Shown here in pieces: positions 33,501 through 46,800 of a stretch of DNA of 64,000 nucleotides. The stretch is from Channa striata (lineage: Eukaryota > Chordata > Actinopteri > Anabantiformes > Channidae). Position 1 is the first letter of the stretch. Each line of letters starts with the position of its first letter. Made by a program: the position numbers and the translations under genes. The DNA is taken from NCBI GenBank assembly GCA_033026295.1, contig CM065184.1, positions 8,373,501 through 8,437,500 of the forward strand. The letters are read 5' to 3'. The notes under the pieces are model-generated. The model did not search any database, had not been told where the DNA came from, and worked only from the letters and a program-made list of their open reading frames with translations.

Positions 33501-36500
33501 TATTGGTGTTAACAGTGACAGACAAACTCAGTAAGCAGGATCTGGCTCTTTTGTACAATTTCTCTTCGCTTCACTTTTAGACAGCAGTCATGGGTTGAGT
33601 CCCCCTCATGAACAGAGTTACGTGTGTTTTTGATTACACGCTGAAGATGTTATTGAACTGCCAAAGAAAGACTCGGAAGCCAAAGATGTCGACTGAGAGG
33701 TTACAGTAATATATAATAAGTGTTTTATACAGAAATGGCACTGCATAGATGAATTTGTTGTCACTTTGAGGATCAACACTCCCAGCAGTGTGACGTCCCG
33801 ATCTAACCCCATGTTTTTACAACGGCTTAGTCCAGTGTCACTGACACCCACCAACCAGCCAAATGTGGGCGGATTCTTCTCTGTAATGCTTTGATTTTAA
33901 CCTCTATATGCAAAATATATGTGACTGTGATACCACAACTCCCATGAGCACTAGATTCGGCACCACTGACTGGCAACACACTGTAAACAAGGCGTCTCCA
34001 TGGAGACTATGGTGGAGATGTAAACTAGAATAGATATGCGGTGGCACATAAAAAGTGTACAAAGAAACTTGTCACAGTATTTGACATTATCAGCTGATAT
34101 GATATATTAACTTGACTTTGATACAGATGTCAGCAAGCTATTTTAACAGCTGATCAAATCTGTGAAGTCAGTTTGTTCATTTCCTGTCTGCTTGTTCTGC
34201 CTAGACAGTATGTAAGTAGAGTGTTTGTTTTTGTCAAAAGCTGCAGGTCTGCACTCAGCATTTTTGCTGACTAGACTTTTGAAATACTTCATTTGAATAA
34301 CAATTGAGTTACACTTTGTGGTGAACACAGCTCAATTGTTATTTAAATGAAGTATTTCAAAAGTCTAGTCAGCAAAAATGCTGAGTGGCTAGGAACTTTG
34401 GAAAATCACTAGCCACAGTGGCCGGTAACCAAAGAAGTTAATTAAGCCCTGGCGTTACAACAAATTTGTATCTTGAAGTGAGCATATGCATAATCAGACA
34501 ACAATTGTCCCCTGTGTAAAAGTTTGCACAAACAGAGGCCACCGTGAATACCTTCACAAAACCCGATTCAAACTTGAGTAGAAATTCAGACAATACCCAG
34601 TGTAAGAATGTGTATGGTCGGCTCTCATGCCCTGTTAGTTAGTCATATAGAAAGGTTTTACATTTATTAAACCTCTGTCAACGTATGTGGACTATCAAAA
34701 ACTGAAACTGCACTAACACAACAGAACACAAGCCAAGACAACAACACAAATTATAGTTATTATTAAGTCATTACCCACTAGCACGACAGCAAGAGCACCA
34801 GTCTTGTATTATTTGTTTCTTTTGAGTCTAATTAAAAAGTAAAAGCAGGTCTGATATTTGCCCTTTTCTGCTTTCTTGCTGCATCTGCCAACTATTCTAA
34901 GAAATCCCATGGATGTATTATGAACATAATGAGCTATGTGATGCCATAAAGCATGATCCAGCTCTCACAAGAGGTCACTAAGGTCCCGTCTTAGTTCCAG
35001 AGTTCCAGAGTTACATAGTTCAGTAATCCTGGCCGCAATAGCAGAGATGCCACTGGCCTTATTACAAGTCAGTGTAGCATCAAAATGATTCTGCTCCACG
35101 CCGGGGTTTAAACACTCCGAGGATTTGGATCCCTTCCTGAAACTCACTAGCTGAACAGTGACTCTCCTCTGTTTGTCCCACATGCACCAAACCACTCGCT
35201 GGCTTCCTTTAATGTCCGCGGAGCTGATAGGACACACTTCTCAGACGCGCTCACAGCCCAGTCATCCCTGGCTGGTATTAAAGCGTAAACCTCCCTCAGG
35301 CTATAATCCTCCAAGACCTGGACTTTCCCAGTGGCACACCTCACTAACCTGGCTGTAAGTGCTGCAGGCCATCTGCAAATCTTGTCTGGCCCCAGTGCGC
35401 TGCGTTGAAGGGTGGCCAACATGCACATTTTTCCAGCCGGAAAGTTGAAAACGCTGTTTTGTTGCTGGATCTCCAGAGTTACAGCACCTTGAAGAGTGGC
35501 AAAAATTCAACATTTTAATGCGTTTAATGTAACTGACCTTGCACAAAAGCATTTTAGTTTGGAATGAGGTTGCTTTGATTTTATTAACACATCCTTTCAT
35601 CTTTGCTTTTTTATTTTCTGTCTCTAACAACTTTGCTATTTTATTTTATTTTTTTATATTTTTATATTTAGCAACACAATAAACATGATCATGAAAGTGA
35701 GGAATTCTTTTCAAAATAACATTATTTAGACTATGATATTTTTTTTCCTTTGTGCTGCTTTGACATTCAGCTGTTATGTTAATGCGTGTTCATAAAAATT
35801 GTTGAGATAGTACTGACTATACATCTGTGTATATCTATATATCTTTAGATATCTTTATATATAGATATACATATATAAAGCTCCAACCTGCAACAGAAAC
35901 AATGTTTCTCTCATCAAATAATCAAATTGTGGTCAGATTACTCACTGTCTGTTTGATTGTTAACATTAACATCTTTGTGTTTTGGAATGTTTTGACTCGG
36001 AAACATATTTTTTATTATACTCTACCAAGACCAAGGACCAACATTTTGTTACACATTATCATTTGCAAAATGGTAAAAAAGATGTTCAGATTTATTAAGA
36101 TTACTGTGTGTGTGGGCATGTCTTTATAGCCTTCCGTAGACAAATTTAGTTTCAGTACAATTGTTGTGAGGACATTGTAGCTGGTCCACACAACTGCAAA
36201 AGCCTTTTTAAGGGTCCAGACAGGGTTTTAGGGTTATGGTAAGGGAATAGGGATTCCATTATATCAATGATTGTCCTCACAAATAAAAGACTGGGTTTTA
36301 GGGTTAGGATAAGGGTTAGGCAATCAGTTGTGATGGTTAGAATTAGGGTTTACGGACGGCATTATTTCAAAGAGTGTCCTCACAAATATAAAAAGACAAA
36401 CATGCGTGTGTGTGCGTTCCCATAGATACTACTTAGTGAGGACCACATTTCCTTTTTTAACAACAGAGTGAGGACATTTGTGTAAAGTGAGGACATTTTG

Positions 36501-39500
36501 GCCGGTCCTCACTATTTGTGAGCCTAAAAAAGGGATTATTGAAGGTCGAGACTGGGTTTTGGGGTCAGGGTTTGAGAAAGGTATTCGTCAGGGTTAGGGT
36601 TAGACACTCAGTTGTGATGGTTAGGGTTAGGGGCTACGGACTGTTTTATCCACAAGTATAGAGGTACAAACGTGTGTGTGTCTGTGGATGTGACTGTGTC
36701 AGTTCAATTTCACATGTTATGTACCTGGAATTTCCTCAAAAAATTGCTGAGTTAAAAAGAATCCCAGTGTTGGCCATGGGTTGCTGTGTTGCTTATGGTC
36801 ACTGGGTCAAAATAGGCAGCTCTCTGTTAATTTTCTACCTAATCTTCTGGGTAAATGTAGCCCGTTATTACTTTATATGAATCCAACACTGGGTTTAACC
36901 CAGAAATGCTTAGAGTGAAGAAAACACATTCCTGTACACAAGTTTACGTCTTTGCGGCAGCTGAAACGAGTCCCATGTCATTCACAGTCACTTTTCACAT
37001 GCAGCGTGAATACAGAAACCAACACGTGTGATTGCAGACTTTTTGTTCCATTTCCTCCAACGTTTACCTGTGACTCTAAGTCACAGCTGTTTGTCAGCAC
37101 AAGAAGAAAAATGCAGTTCACTGGCATCTTTAATATTACAGTTAGTGGGTTAGTGGGAAACTCCTTTTTTTAAAAACACAGTTGCACATACTAGCACAGC
37201 CAAATGAAAGAAAAATGCATATGAATTACATAGAAAGATTCAGGATCTTACTTGTTTCAAGTGCTCAAAGCAGGTCCAAGGAATTTTTGGAGCTTAGTTT
37301 ACTGCATTGATTTCACATTGACTAATGGGACATTATTGGACTCGGGATCGGTAAAAAGGAACTACATAGATTCGTGAAAAGCAGAATTAATTATTAGATT
37401 TTTATTATACGTGCCTCCTCCTTATCCTGCTTCCTACATCAGTAACAATTTGGAAAAAGGGACAGCAGTTCAGTCTTAGGTTGAAGCTTGTTATGCTACA
37501 ACAGCTAATGCAGCATGGAATCTTTGATACTTTGATACTCTTAAACAGAGAGTAATCTAGTAATCATGATTCCACACCCTCAGATAATTTTCATGTTCAA
37601 ACTTGCATTTCGCATACATTTATGTAGTGCATGAAATCCACAAGCAAATCCCTCTTCTTGTGGATTTTGCATTGGTCGTGTTATTTGCAATTTCTTGGTG
37701 TTTTGTGGTGCTGACTGTGTGCTGTCGAGTTGGTTTTTGTCTCGTTTGCCTGTGTTTTGTGGAGTTTCAGTGTGTTGACCCCTTAGGGCCCCTCTACCTG
37801 CCAACCAAAAAAATCCAAATCCTCGTAATAGTGCTCAACTTCAGCTACAGCAGTCCTCAGTAACTGAGGGTCTAGTCAAAAAGTGCTTTGCTCAGCTGCA
37901 TTCCTGATTCCAGTTAGTGTGACCCAACTCAACCATAACCTCCTGCTTTAAGCCCTGTGGACTTGAGGGTAGACGACACAAAACTTTGTAAAAACTGACT
38001 TTCCGAATGAATATGGAGATGAATATATTAGAATTCATGCTGCACAAAAGCTTTCAATTAAATATTTGCCCTTCATTTAAAAGCTACACTGTGAAATACA
38101 AATGCGTAGATCAAAGCTTTCATTTTTTCACTGGTTTATTTTTGAAACGTCTTTATGTGTAATTGTTGCATTTGCAACATCCTTCCTTCTAATATCTGCA
38201 TAGTTATCAGTGTTGAGACTGCAGGGGGCACATTGCATCATTTCAAACCTCATTTAACACCGAACTGTGCCCCTTTCTGAAACCCAAATTGCTCACCGTG
38301 GAGCAGCAGAGTGGCTCCAGACATTCATTAGCTTAATGAAAACAGGCCACTCTTCTTCTACCGCTCAGCAAGTGCGTTCCTGACGTAACTGCGACGACCA
38401 TCTGCTCTCAAGCTCCCTTATAGTCCTGTCAAACAAACCCCTGTGAAGAAAGGCGACCACAAAGGTGCCCTAATCATTCAGATCAGAGGACAGACAAGGA
38501 CGGCAGGGATGCTGTTTTTTTTTTTTTAAATGGTTTCATCCGCGTGTCCCTCGGTGCCTCTCCGACCGGAGCTGTAGCATTTGCTTATAATGTTAATAAT
38601 CTTCCTGAAATAAGCTGAGTGTGCAGTTGTCAGAGTTGAGTTGCAGCAGCCACACAGCTGGCAGTGAAGTTATTAGCCGCTCAGCCACAGTGGGAGAGCA
38701 TGCAATGAGAAAAGGTTAATATCATTTTAGGCTTGGCCAGAGTATGTTGTGGTGGGCGGCTGTGCCACCTGTTCAGCTCTGAAGGTGGTCTCTTATAATC
38801 TCATCCAATGGCAGACATTTGAAGGTGAAATCGTTTATTGCAATTACAAAAAAGAACTAATATAAAGGAAGGAACAGTAGCATGATGGTCTCGTTTCAAG
38901 TAGCAAAAGATTAAGCTTCTTCGTTTGCATTTTCTAATTTATCTTTTGCTCATATGTTCTTCAAAAACAGCCAATTTAGCTGCTGTTGCGAGTTTCACCT
39001 CCTGGATTAATCACCAGTAATCTCAGCAGTTTTGTGCCTGCAACAACCCAGAGCTACTTTTCTCAATGTGAACACAAGCTGGTGCACAGTGAGAGGGAAA
39101 TGATAGTCAGAGCCCCGGGGCTTGAATCTGATAGTTTGTCATCTGGATAGTATTACTTAATTTCCCACTGGGAAGAAACTCATTATTTCTGACTTTATCT
39201 CAGCACTGACCTCTGGAATATTCTTAGGAACATTATTGGTCAGAGTCCACGTTCGCTTTTCATTTTTCTTGGAATGACATGGATGATCCTAAATGCCAAT
39301 TAAGTACATGACCTGTAGTGAGGTCACAGTTCAAGCAAAAGGATGAATGAGTCTATTTCGCCTTTATTTTGCTACGTAAAGAGCACAATCATTTTGATTT
39401 GTTACCGGCTACATTTGCGTTTTCCCACATATAAAATGTTGAATGGAATTTAAGATTTTATTGACAATAGATGAGTAATGGCAGAAAAATTATTTTGTGG

Positions 39501-42500
39501 GTAACCTTTTCTCCAAAGGGAGATTCAGCACCTAAAGAATTATCTTCAGAAACATTTGATTCCTTAAATAGTCTAGTAGTACCTTTAGTATTACATTTAT
39601 ATAATTTATGCATTTTTATTAAAAGGTTGTCAAATGAAATAACTGCTTTACTAATGTATTCACTAAGAAAAGGTGTAGATCAGGACAAAGCAAAACATTT
39701 AATTTCTAAAGCCATGAATGTTCCCAGGAGCACAGCAGTGACAATTATTGTGATGGAGACGGGAACCACCAGGACTCTCTTCCCAGACTTGCCCATTAGA
39801 CGCAACAGGTCGACCAGGCAAGAAGGACCTTGTTCGGGGACAGGTAAAGGAACCCGACAATCCTTTGCAGGGATGGAAGGACTTGGCAGAAGAACAAACA
39901 CCTCAGTAGCACTTCCTCAGCCGGGCCTTTATAGACGAGAGGCTAAGACAGAAAGCGCTCGCTGTATCACACACCTGAGAGCAGGTGAAAAAATATTCTC
40001 TTTGGTCTGACGAGACAAAATTGAACCCTCTGGGCAGAACTCCAAGCAACGTGTCTGGTGAACACCAGCCACCACTCATCATCTGGCTAATACCATCCCA
40101 GCGGTGAAGCATATCAGAAGTGGTTCACATTTCAGCACAATAACGACCTGAGGCATATGCCGGGGCAGAGAGGGGTGGCTCCAGGACAGGGCTTTGACTG
40201 TCCTTGAGTGGCCCGGCCAAAGCCCAGATATGAACCCCACAGAACATCGATGGCAGTGCAGATGCTTCCTGTGGTAGATTGATTGACAGAAATATGCTGA
40301 ATTACTATTAGCTGTCTTTGTAACTGCCAACTATCACTGCAGCCTTTCTACTCTCTCAGGGTAAACTGTGCTTTTTTGAATCTGTAATTTATTAGTTCTA
40401 AGAAACTGGTGAAGAAAAGAGTAATGAAGCAGGTTCTGTATTTCTCCTGTGTTTTATGGGTCAAGAACAAATTTAGCATTAATATTAGCTTCGAGTCAAC
40501 AGAGACTGAGCTCTGTTATCATTATTCAGAACTTCAGGGTCTAGAAAAAACATTTCTGGATACATATTTGCAAATAGATTTTCTATAGTTTAAATTGAAG
40601 CTACACACGCATTAAGAATACAAAAAACTTAAAGAGTCTGAGCAACTCTGAAGGTTTTTAATTAATAATTTCTTCTTACGTACAGTATTACACTGTACTG
40701 CACTGACGATAATTCTGATGGTTTTGGTATTTGTTCTTGTTTTATCTTTCACAGTTTAATTTTGTTGGAAAGCTGCTGGGACCACGGGAAATTCCATGAA
40801 GCGATTACAGGAGGAAACAGGAGTGAAAATGTCCATCCTCGGCAAAGGGTCCATGAGGGATAAAGGCAAGGTAAGAAAGATATAGATTTGTGTGAAAATA
40901 TTGTTCTTTGGCTCTTCCAAGATATCCATCAAATGGAGATATTTACAAAACGAAAGCATTTGAAAATCCACCAGAGCACAGAAGAATATTTTACCCAACA
41001 ACGTCTGAGCTATAACGGAGATGAATAGCACCCAGGGAAGAATTAATAGCTTCCAGTTGACAAACATATGTAGGAGAAAATGTGAATGTTTTTTCCTGTG
41101 GGTTGTTTAATAGCATATTCTGTAACGGTCAATTACGAATGCAATGTAATGAATCTTTTGGCCAAAGTCATTTATCCTGCTGACTTGTGGTCCCCTGGAG
41201 CCACACTTATCTGAGAGAGACAGCCTGATGGATCTGGTATTCATGCTTCTAACGGGTCACGGTGTGTTGCTATAGAGTTACGCTGCTATTATTACTGATT
41301 CAGACATCGACACATGACAAAAGACCTGTAGTCTTGCCACCTCTTAGAAGAAACGAGAGCCGCATTTCAAAATGTCAAGAACATGTTAAGGGTGAAATAA
41401 TGCGGAGGCTGCGGCAACTACTGTCCCTGTGGTTTTAGTTGTCAGCAATACGAATTAAATGCAGCTTATTCAATAATAAGAAATAAGTAACCTCACCACA
41501 AAGTGCATTTAGTGGCTTCCAACTATCTCACACAATATCACAAAGTTCTTATGGGATTGTAGACAGAACTTACTGTACAGTCACAGAGTATATGTATGTG
41601 CGCCTGACACTTACTTTATAGAAATTGAAAACTCAATAGAGTAAAACATAATAACAAGCTTTTTAAATTAAGAAAGGATTTTTAAAAATATAATTTACAC
41701 ACAAACACACACACACAATCACCTAAGTAAAACAAAAAATCCCAATGACTGCGTGGCTTTGTAATTAGAAATGAATACCTTTCACACGGCTTTTCAATCC
41801 AGCATAATTTTGAGGCTGACAGTCATAATTCTGGAAGCCACTGAAAGCACTGCGACATTTCTTTACTTTCAAATTCCTGGATGTGTCTTAGCCCCATGCA
41901 GATTTTCATTTAGAATCCTGGATTATTGCCAGTGAGCCCGTTCAGTTTATCCATGTGCTGCATTACCTTGTTTTCAGTTTGAAGTAGAACTGACGACTGA
42001 AGTAAAGAGGCGCTAAAATCTTATCAACGCTAAAACTGTCAGCAACACAACAGCTTAGTTACTTGCATCAAGTGCTTAGTTTCAGAGCGTACAGCATGCG
42101 TTATGAATTGTCATCATTTACAATTATACATGACCTTTTGTTTTTCATCTGTCTGACCAAGATACAAACTTCAGCAATGAAAGAAAACGATAGACTCCGT
42201 TTTGTCAACTTTGTCTTTTCTGTGTGATATTGATTTAGTGTCTGAAGGAGCAGGTGACGCCTTCAGGTTGTGACTGAAAGGCTGGCTGCCATCTCAAGCT
42301 ACCTGAAAGCAGTGTGCTGCACACATCGCCAAAGTCTCATTACATGCAAAACCACACTGACAACACTCATTTCAGCAATCTCATCCAAATTCTCAGTAGG
42401 GTGCAACAGTCCAGCTGCAGGGCAATGGAAGGTTTGCATGAGGTTAGAGCATGTGGTCACATGCATCAGTCCAGTTCACATGGTGGCATAAATATAAAGT

Positions 42501-43777
42501 ATTATATAGAGAAAAACTGCAAGGTTAGAGAGATTTTATATCTGAGTTAGTGCGAGCATATACTGTAGTATTGATTGATTAAATTGTGTCGTCATAGCAA
42601 CAGATGTGTATTTGTGCACATGCTGCTCCCACTGTAAAACGGCAACTTTAAACATTTAGTGACAAAGTTTTAATAAATCTCACACATGGTTGTAGCTGAT
42701 CTATAATGACCTAGGCTTTCTGACAGGGTACGCAGTGCCTGCTGTACATTTAGAAGCAATTCTTAATTAAAGCTGACATCTCCCGGAGGGTAGAGAATGG
42801 TTCTGTGATGCAAGGACAAATGTTTGAATTCCCCGATTGGCTGGGTGAGTAAAGTGCCTGAGTGCCACTCTTCTTCTAATAACCACCACCGTCAAGGCAT
42901 CCTTGATGCAAAGCACTCAACGCTCCATTGTTGCAGCTCAGGATAAATAAATGCGGGTTAAAAAAAAATAAACACCTTAACGGTCTTTAATTTGGCATGA
43001 CTGAATAATCTCTACATTGTTAAAAATGCAGGAGCTCCCATTTGTACGTGTGCAAGTAGAAGGAACGCTTCCACCCCTAAACCTGAAATCCCATCTGATT
43101 ATTGGTTAAGTGTTGGACTGATTTAAAGATATAAGTGGTTCATTTTAAAACACACGTACAGATTTATAACAGCTCCTTTAAGGCTTTGAGGCTGGTGTGA
43201 AGCTTCCGGCAGGGCCCCCTCAGGGCCTGGGTTAAGGCTTCAGTGCGATGGGCTCTTCTTGTCGTCAGATGTTTAAACGGTTTGTAGCAGGAGCTCGCAG
43301 TGACATCTCTTCTTTACGTCGGTGTCTTTTTTACACTCTGTGTTCTCTGCCTCACCCAGACACTCACCTCACCTTTACATTCATTCTTTGCTTGTTTGTA
43401 GTTTGTTTGTCAGACCTTAAATCTTACATATCGAAGTGCTGCTGGTCTGTAAAAAGTAGAATTTTCAGACAATCTTATAATATTTGAAACTTTACTAGAT
43501 TATTTTCTTGTTTTTACAAGGTTCCTTACTTACATGAGATACAGTAGTTTCTTGTTATTTATTCTGTTGTTATGAGACCCTTCTGATCATAATGGCATAG
43601 GCCAGTCACTCATAATCCGACAAAGATTCTCACAGCTTTAATACACTACGTTTAAATCATCATGGTATATATTTAACAACCAACAATGGGCTTCTTGTCC
43701 ATATACCACTTATGTTAGTGTTGATCGGGGCTGGAGCCAGCTGTCACTGTCTATCACAGCGTCACTTTATCATCAGG

Positions 43778-43812
<35 letters not shown>

Positions 43813-46800
43813 AAGCTGCGTTGATGTTGTTGTACTTGTGAATGTTAATGGCTGAGGAATGACCAGTAAGTGCTGTATTGATATTGCACCACAGATGTTA
43901 ACCTGAAAAAAATCCGTGACATAGTAAAACATTGTTCACATAGTGAAACGAAGTTCGTTTTATCTAAAATGTCTTTAGTTTTTGTAAAATATTAAATCCA
44001 CAGTTCGTATGTATGTAAAATCAGCTCCATTTACCTGCTTTGTCCTATCTACTTATATGTGCAAAATAAATGGAAATGGAAAATGAACAGCAGAATATTG
44101 TACATTTTACCTCTAGTAAAAACATGTAAAGGTTAGGGATGTAATCATTAAAATTTTATGGACACCAGTTATTCACCTGCTTTTTTTTTTTTTTACAGGA
44201 GGAAGAATTAAGGAAAAGTGGGGAGGCCAAATACGCCCATCTGAGTAATGATCTTCATGTTTTAATTGAAGTCTTTGCTCCACCTGGAGAGGCTTATTCC
44301 CGCATGAGTCACGCTTTGGAAGAGATTAAAAAATTCTTAGTTCCAGTAAGTTTCATATTTGACATTATTTTTCCTTTCTTATTTTTATTCCAATGAACGC
44401 CGGTTGTTGCTGCTGAACCGATAATTCCTCCGACAGGCTTAAGCAAACCTTCCCAGTGTGCAGTATCCTGGAGAGTATTCAAGGTTTGTTTACTGGAGAG
44501 CATAAGCATGTTATTCTCAGCATTACAACCGCTGCCACACTACATGCCCTTACTTACAAATGAAAAATAATGTATTCAGCAATTAAAGTGCAGTTTGGAG
44601 CAACTTGCAGTCTCCAGCATATAGCCTGGAGAACTTAGCAATAATTAATGTGTATGTTGTGTACTCTTGCTGAGTCTAAGCTGTAAATATTAATCAAGCT
44701 TTGCAAGTGTGACAAGCCTAATAGAGGAGTTGTGCCGCATGAGTCTGCTTTATGGAGTTCCTGTGTCTTCCTATACCGAGGCAATGTTCTTACGAGCATG
44801 TCTGCTCACTGGGCCAGGAGGACGATGACACTGCATCCGCACGGAGCAGTTCATACCCTTCTAAATACAGATTACTCTACACTGTCCTATGAAAGCAAGA
44901 AATGCAGGAGTATTAATCTGTTCTGATGTTTCTGTGTGTTAACGTTCAGAAAGAATAATCAGTGTTTATGTCCCACATATCTGATTTTATTGTTTGTCTT
45001 CAAACTGGGTAAAATGGGTGACAAATATTTCATCAAAAGTCGAGGAAAGGTAAAAAAAAAATAATTTCCTGCTTGGTTTAAATTTACTGTAAACGTTTTA
45101 CAATGAAATCCAACGGTCGATACTATGTTGTATAAGTTTATTCTTGTTTCCACTTCTGAATGTGTTTCTGAGTTTTATAACACAAGCCTGTAAACCTGTG
45201 ACTCATCACCTAAAAAAGCTGGTCCATACTGCATTCAACCAGAGAAAATACTATATGGCTTATTGTGTTGTAGTAAATACTTTTCAAAAATACTATAATT
45301 TCCCAGTAATGTACAATTATTCGGTTCAGGACGTCTTTTCTTTGTTTGTTTGGTTTTTAACTTCTACTTGTTGCTCTTCACAAACATTTTAAGATTTAAT
45401 GGGTGAGAATGTTTCATACGTTTAGTAAAAATTTGCCATGTGTCCTACATTTAAACATGAAAAAATGGGCCATACAAATAATAAGAGCTGAATGCTGTAC
45501 TGGCCCGAATATCTAACTAAGATAATGCAAGTCCTGTTGGGAGTCGTTCCCTAAGGCGAGGGAGGGGCGCCCTCATCTTTGAAGTGGAAAATTAACAGTG
45601 ATAATATTTAAATCTCTCATTTTGGGATCTTGTCAATCAGTCTCAGGCTACACTGTCTCCTGTCCGACTGGTGAAAGTCTGTTTGAGCTCCTCATCTGTT
45701 GCAGCTGTATTTCTTGCATTTGTTTCCTTTCCTTTACACCTTATTGCAGTCCATAGAGTTTGCAGAGTCTATGGACTGCTTACAGTCCCTCATACCACAG
45801 TATGTCACGATACCTAAAGGGCAGGTGGCAGCTTTATTGTCATACACACACACACCTCAAATTGCTGCTATCTGAGTTTTCTGTTGACTGCATTATCCTG
45901 AGGACAGATTATACATTTTAAATTGTGCTGTGTGTATATATATTGTATTCTAAATTATTCTTATCAAAATGAAGCCATATTTCCCTTCTCCCATATTTCT
46001 TTCTGGTGTACCTGCATGATTGGCTAACGCATTTCTTTTCAAATAGATGCAGACATTCAATAAGCACAGACATTTTAGGCTAGACAGCGGTTGACTCTTT
46101 TGTGAAAATCCTCCTGCAGAATTAATATTGCAGGGTACCAAAGAAAAGGGACCAGTTCTGTAAGATCTTTCTATTTAAAAAAGGCTTGAAATCATTACAG
46201 TGGATGACAATGCACTGTTTGCTATATTTGGAAAACCAGTGAGTGGCAGGTGAAGATGGACAATAAAAGGCAGTGCTGATGCCTTATAATGTAGGCCAGC
46301 CGGAGCTGAAACTCAGTTGTACCTTGCTGCTTAATCAAAAATTCTATTTCTTTTCTCACATGGACCTTTCATGTTGAGAATCAAGAAAGCCTCAGAATAT
46401 TTAGTGAAAACATCACCTTGTCCCTCAATTTGTCCAATTCTCTATCATTGTGTCTATACAACATAAAGAATATAAAGACCAGGATGATCATAACACGTGC
46501 TCACTGCTTCAGGGATCATATAGATTTCTAAATACATTGCACATAACGTAGCCATAGGCAAGGCCAGCATAACAAGCTGGAGAGGCAGCCGACTGAAAAG
46601 TTGTGGTGGCGGATCAGGAATAAACCATGACAGTTAAGGGTAATGGAAGGTGATGGGGAGCTGTGTGTATGATCATATGCATTTGTCTTTTTTTATTTTA
46701 GTCTACTCTACTCATGCAGAATCATGAAACTTTAGCACACGGGATTTTATCAAGGTTACAACTGTGGACGGTCACGATGGCACTGCGGCCTTCATGAGGG

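Larger units (their letters stand above)
28060..40754 (+). other. khdrbs2 intron 2
   Basis: 12.7 kb. Holds the long hairpin at 34252-34387, an unrecognised gene-like patch on the minus strand near 34965-35430, an AT-rich hairpin at 35829-35870, a GGGTTA-rich repeat at 36165-36690 and a Tc1/mariner remnant at 39690-40275. The rest looks unique. Confidence 0.75.
40871..44198 (+). other. khdrbs2 intron 3
   Basis: 3.3 kb with a SINE-like insertion (42780-42970) and a repeat fragment plus CA microsatellite (43715-43810). A T12 tract precedes the exon 4 acceptor. Confidence 0.75.

Noticed and set aside
39471..40010. 179-residue plus-strand open frame
   Set aside because: Runs from ordinary intron into a dead Tc1/mariner copy; only a few residues coincide with transposase and the frame is not maintained.
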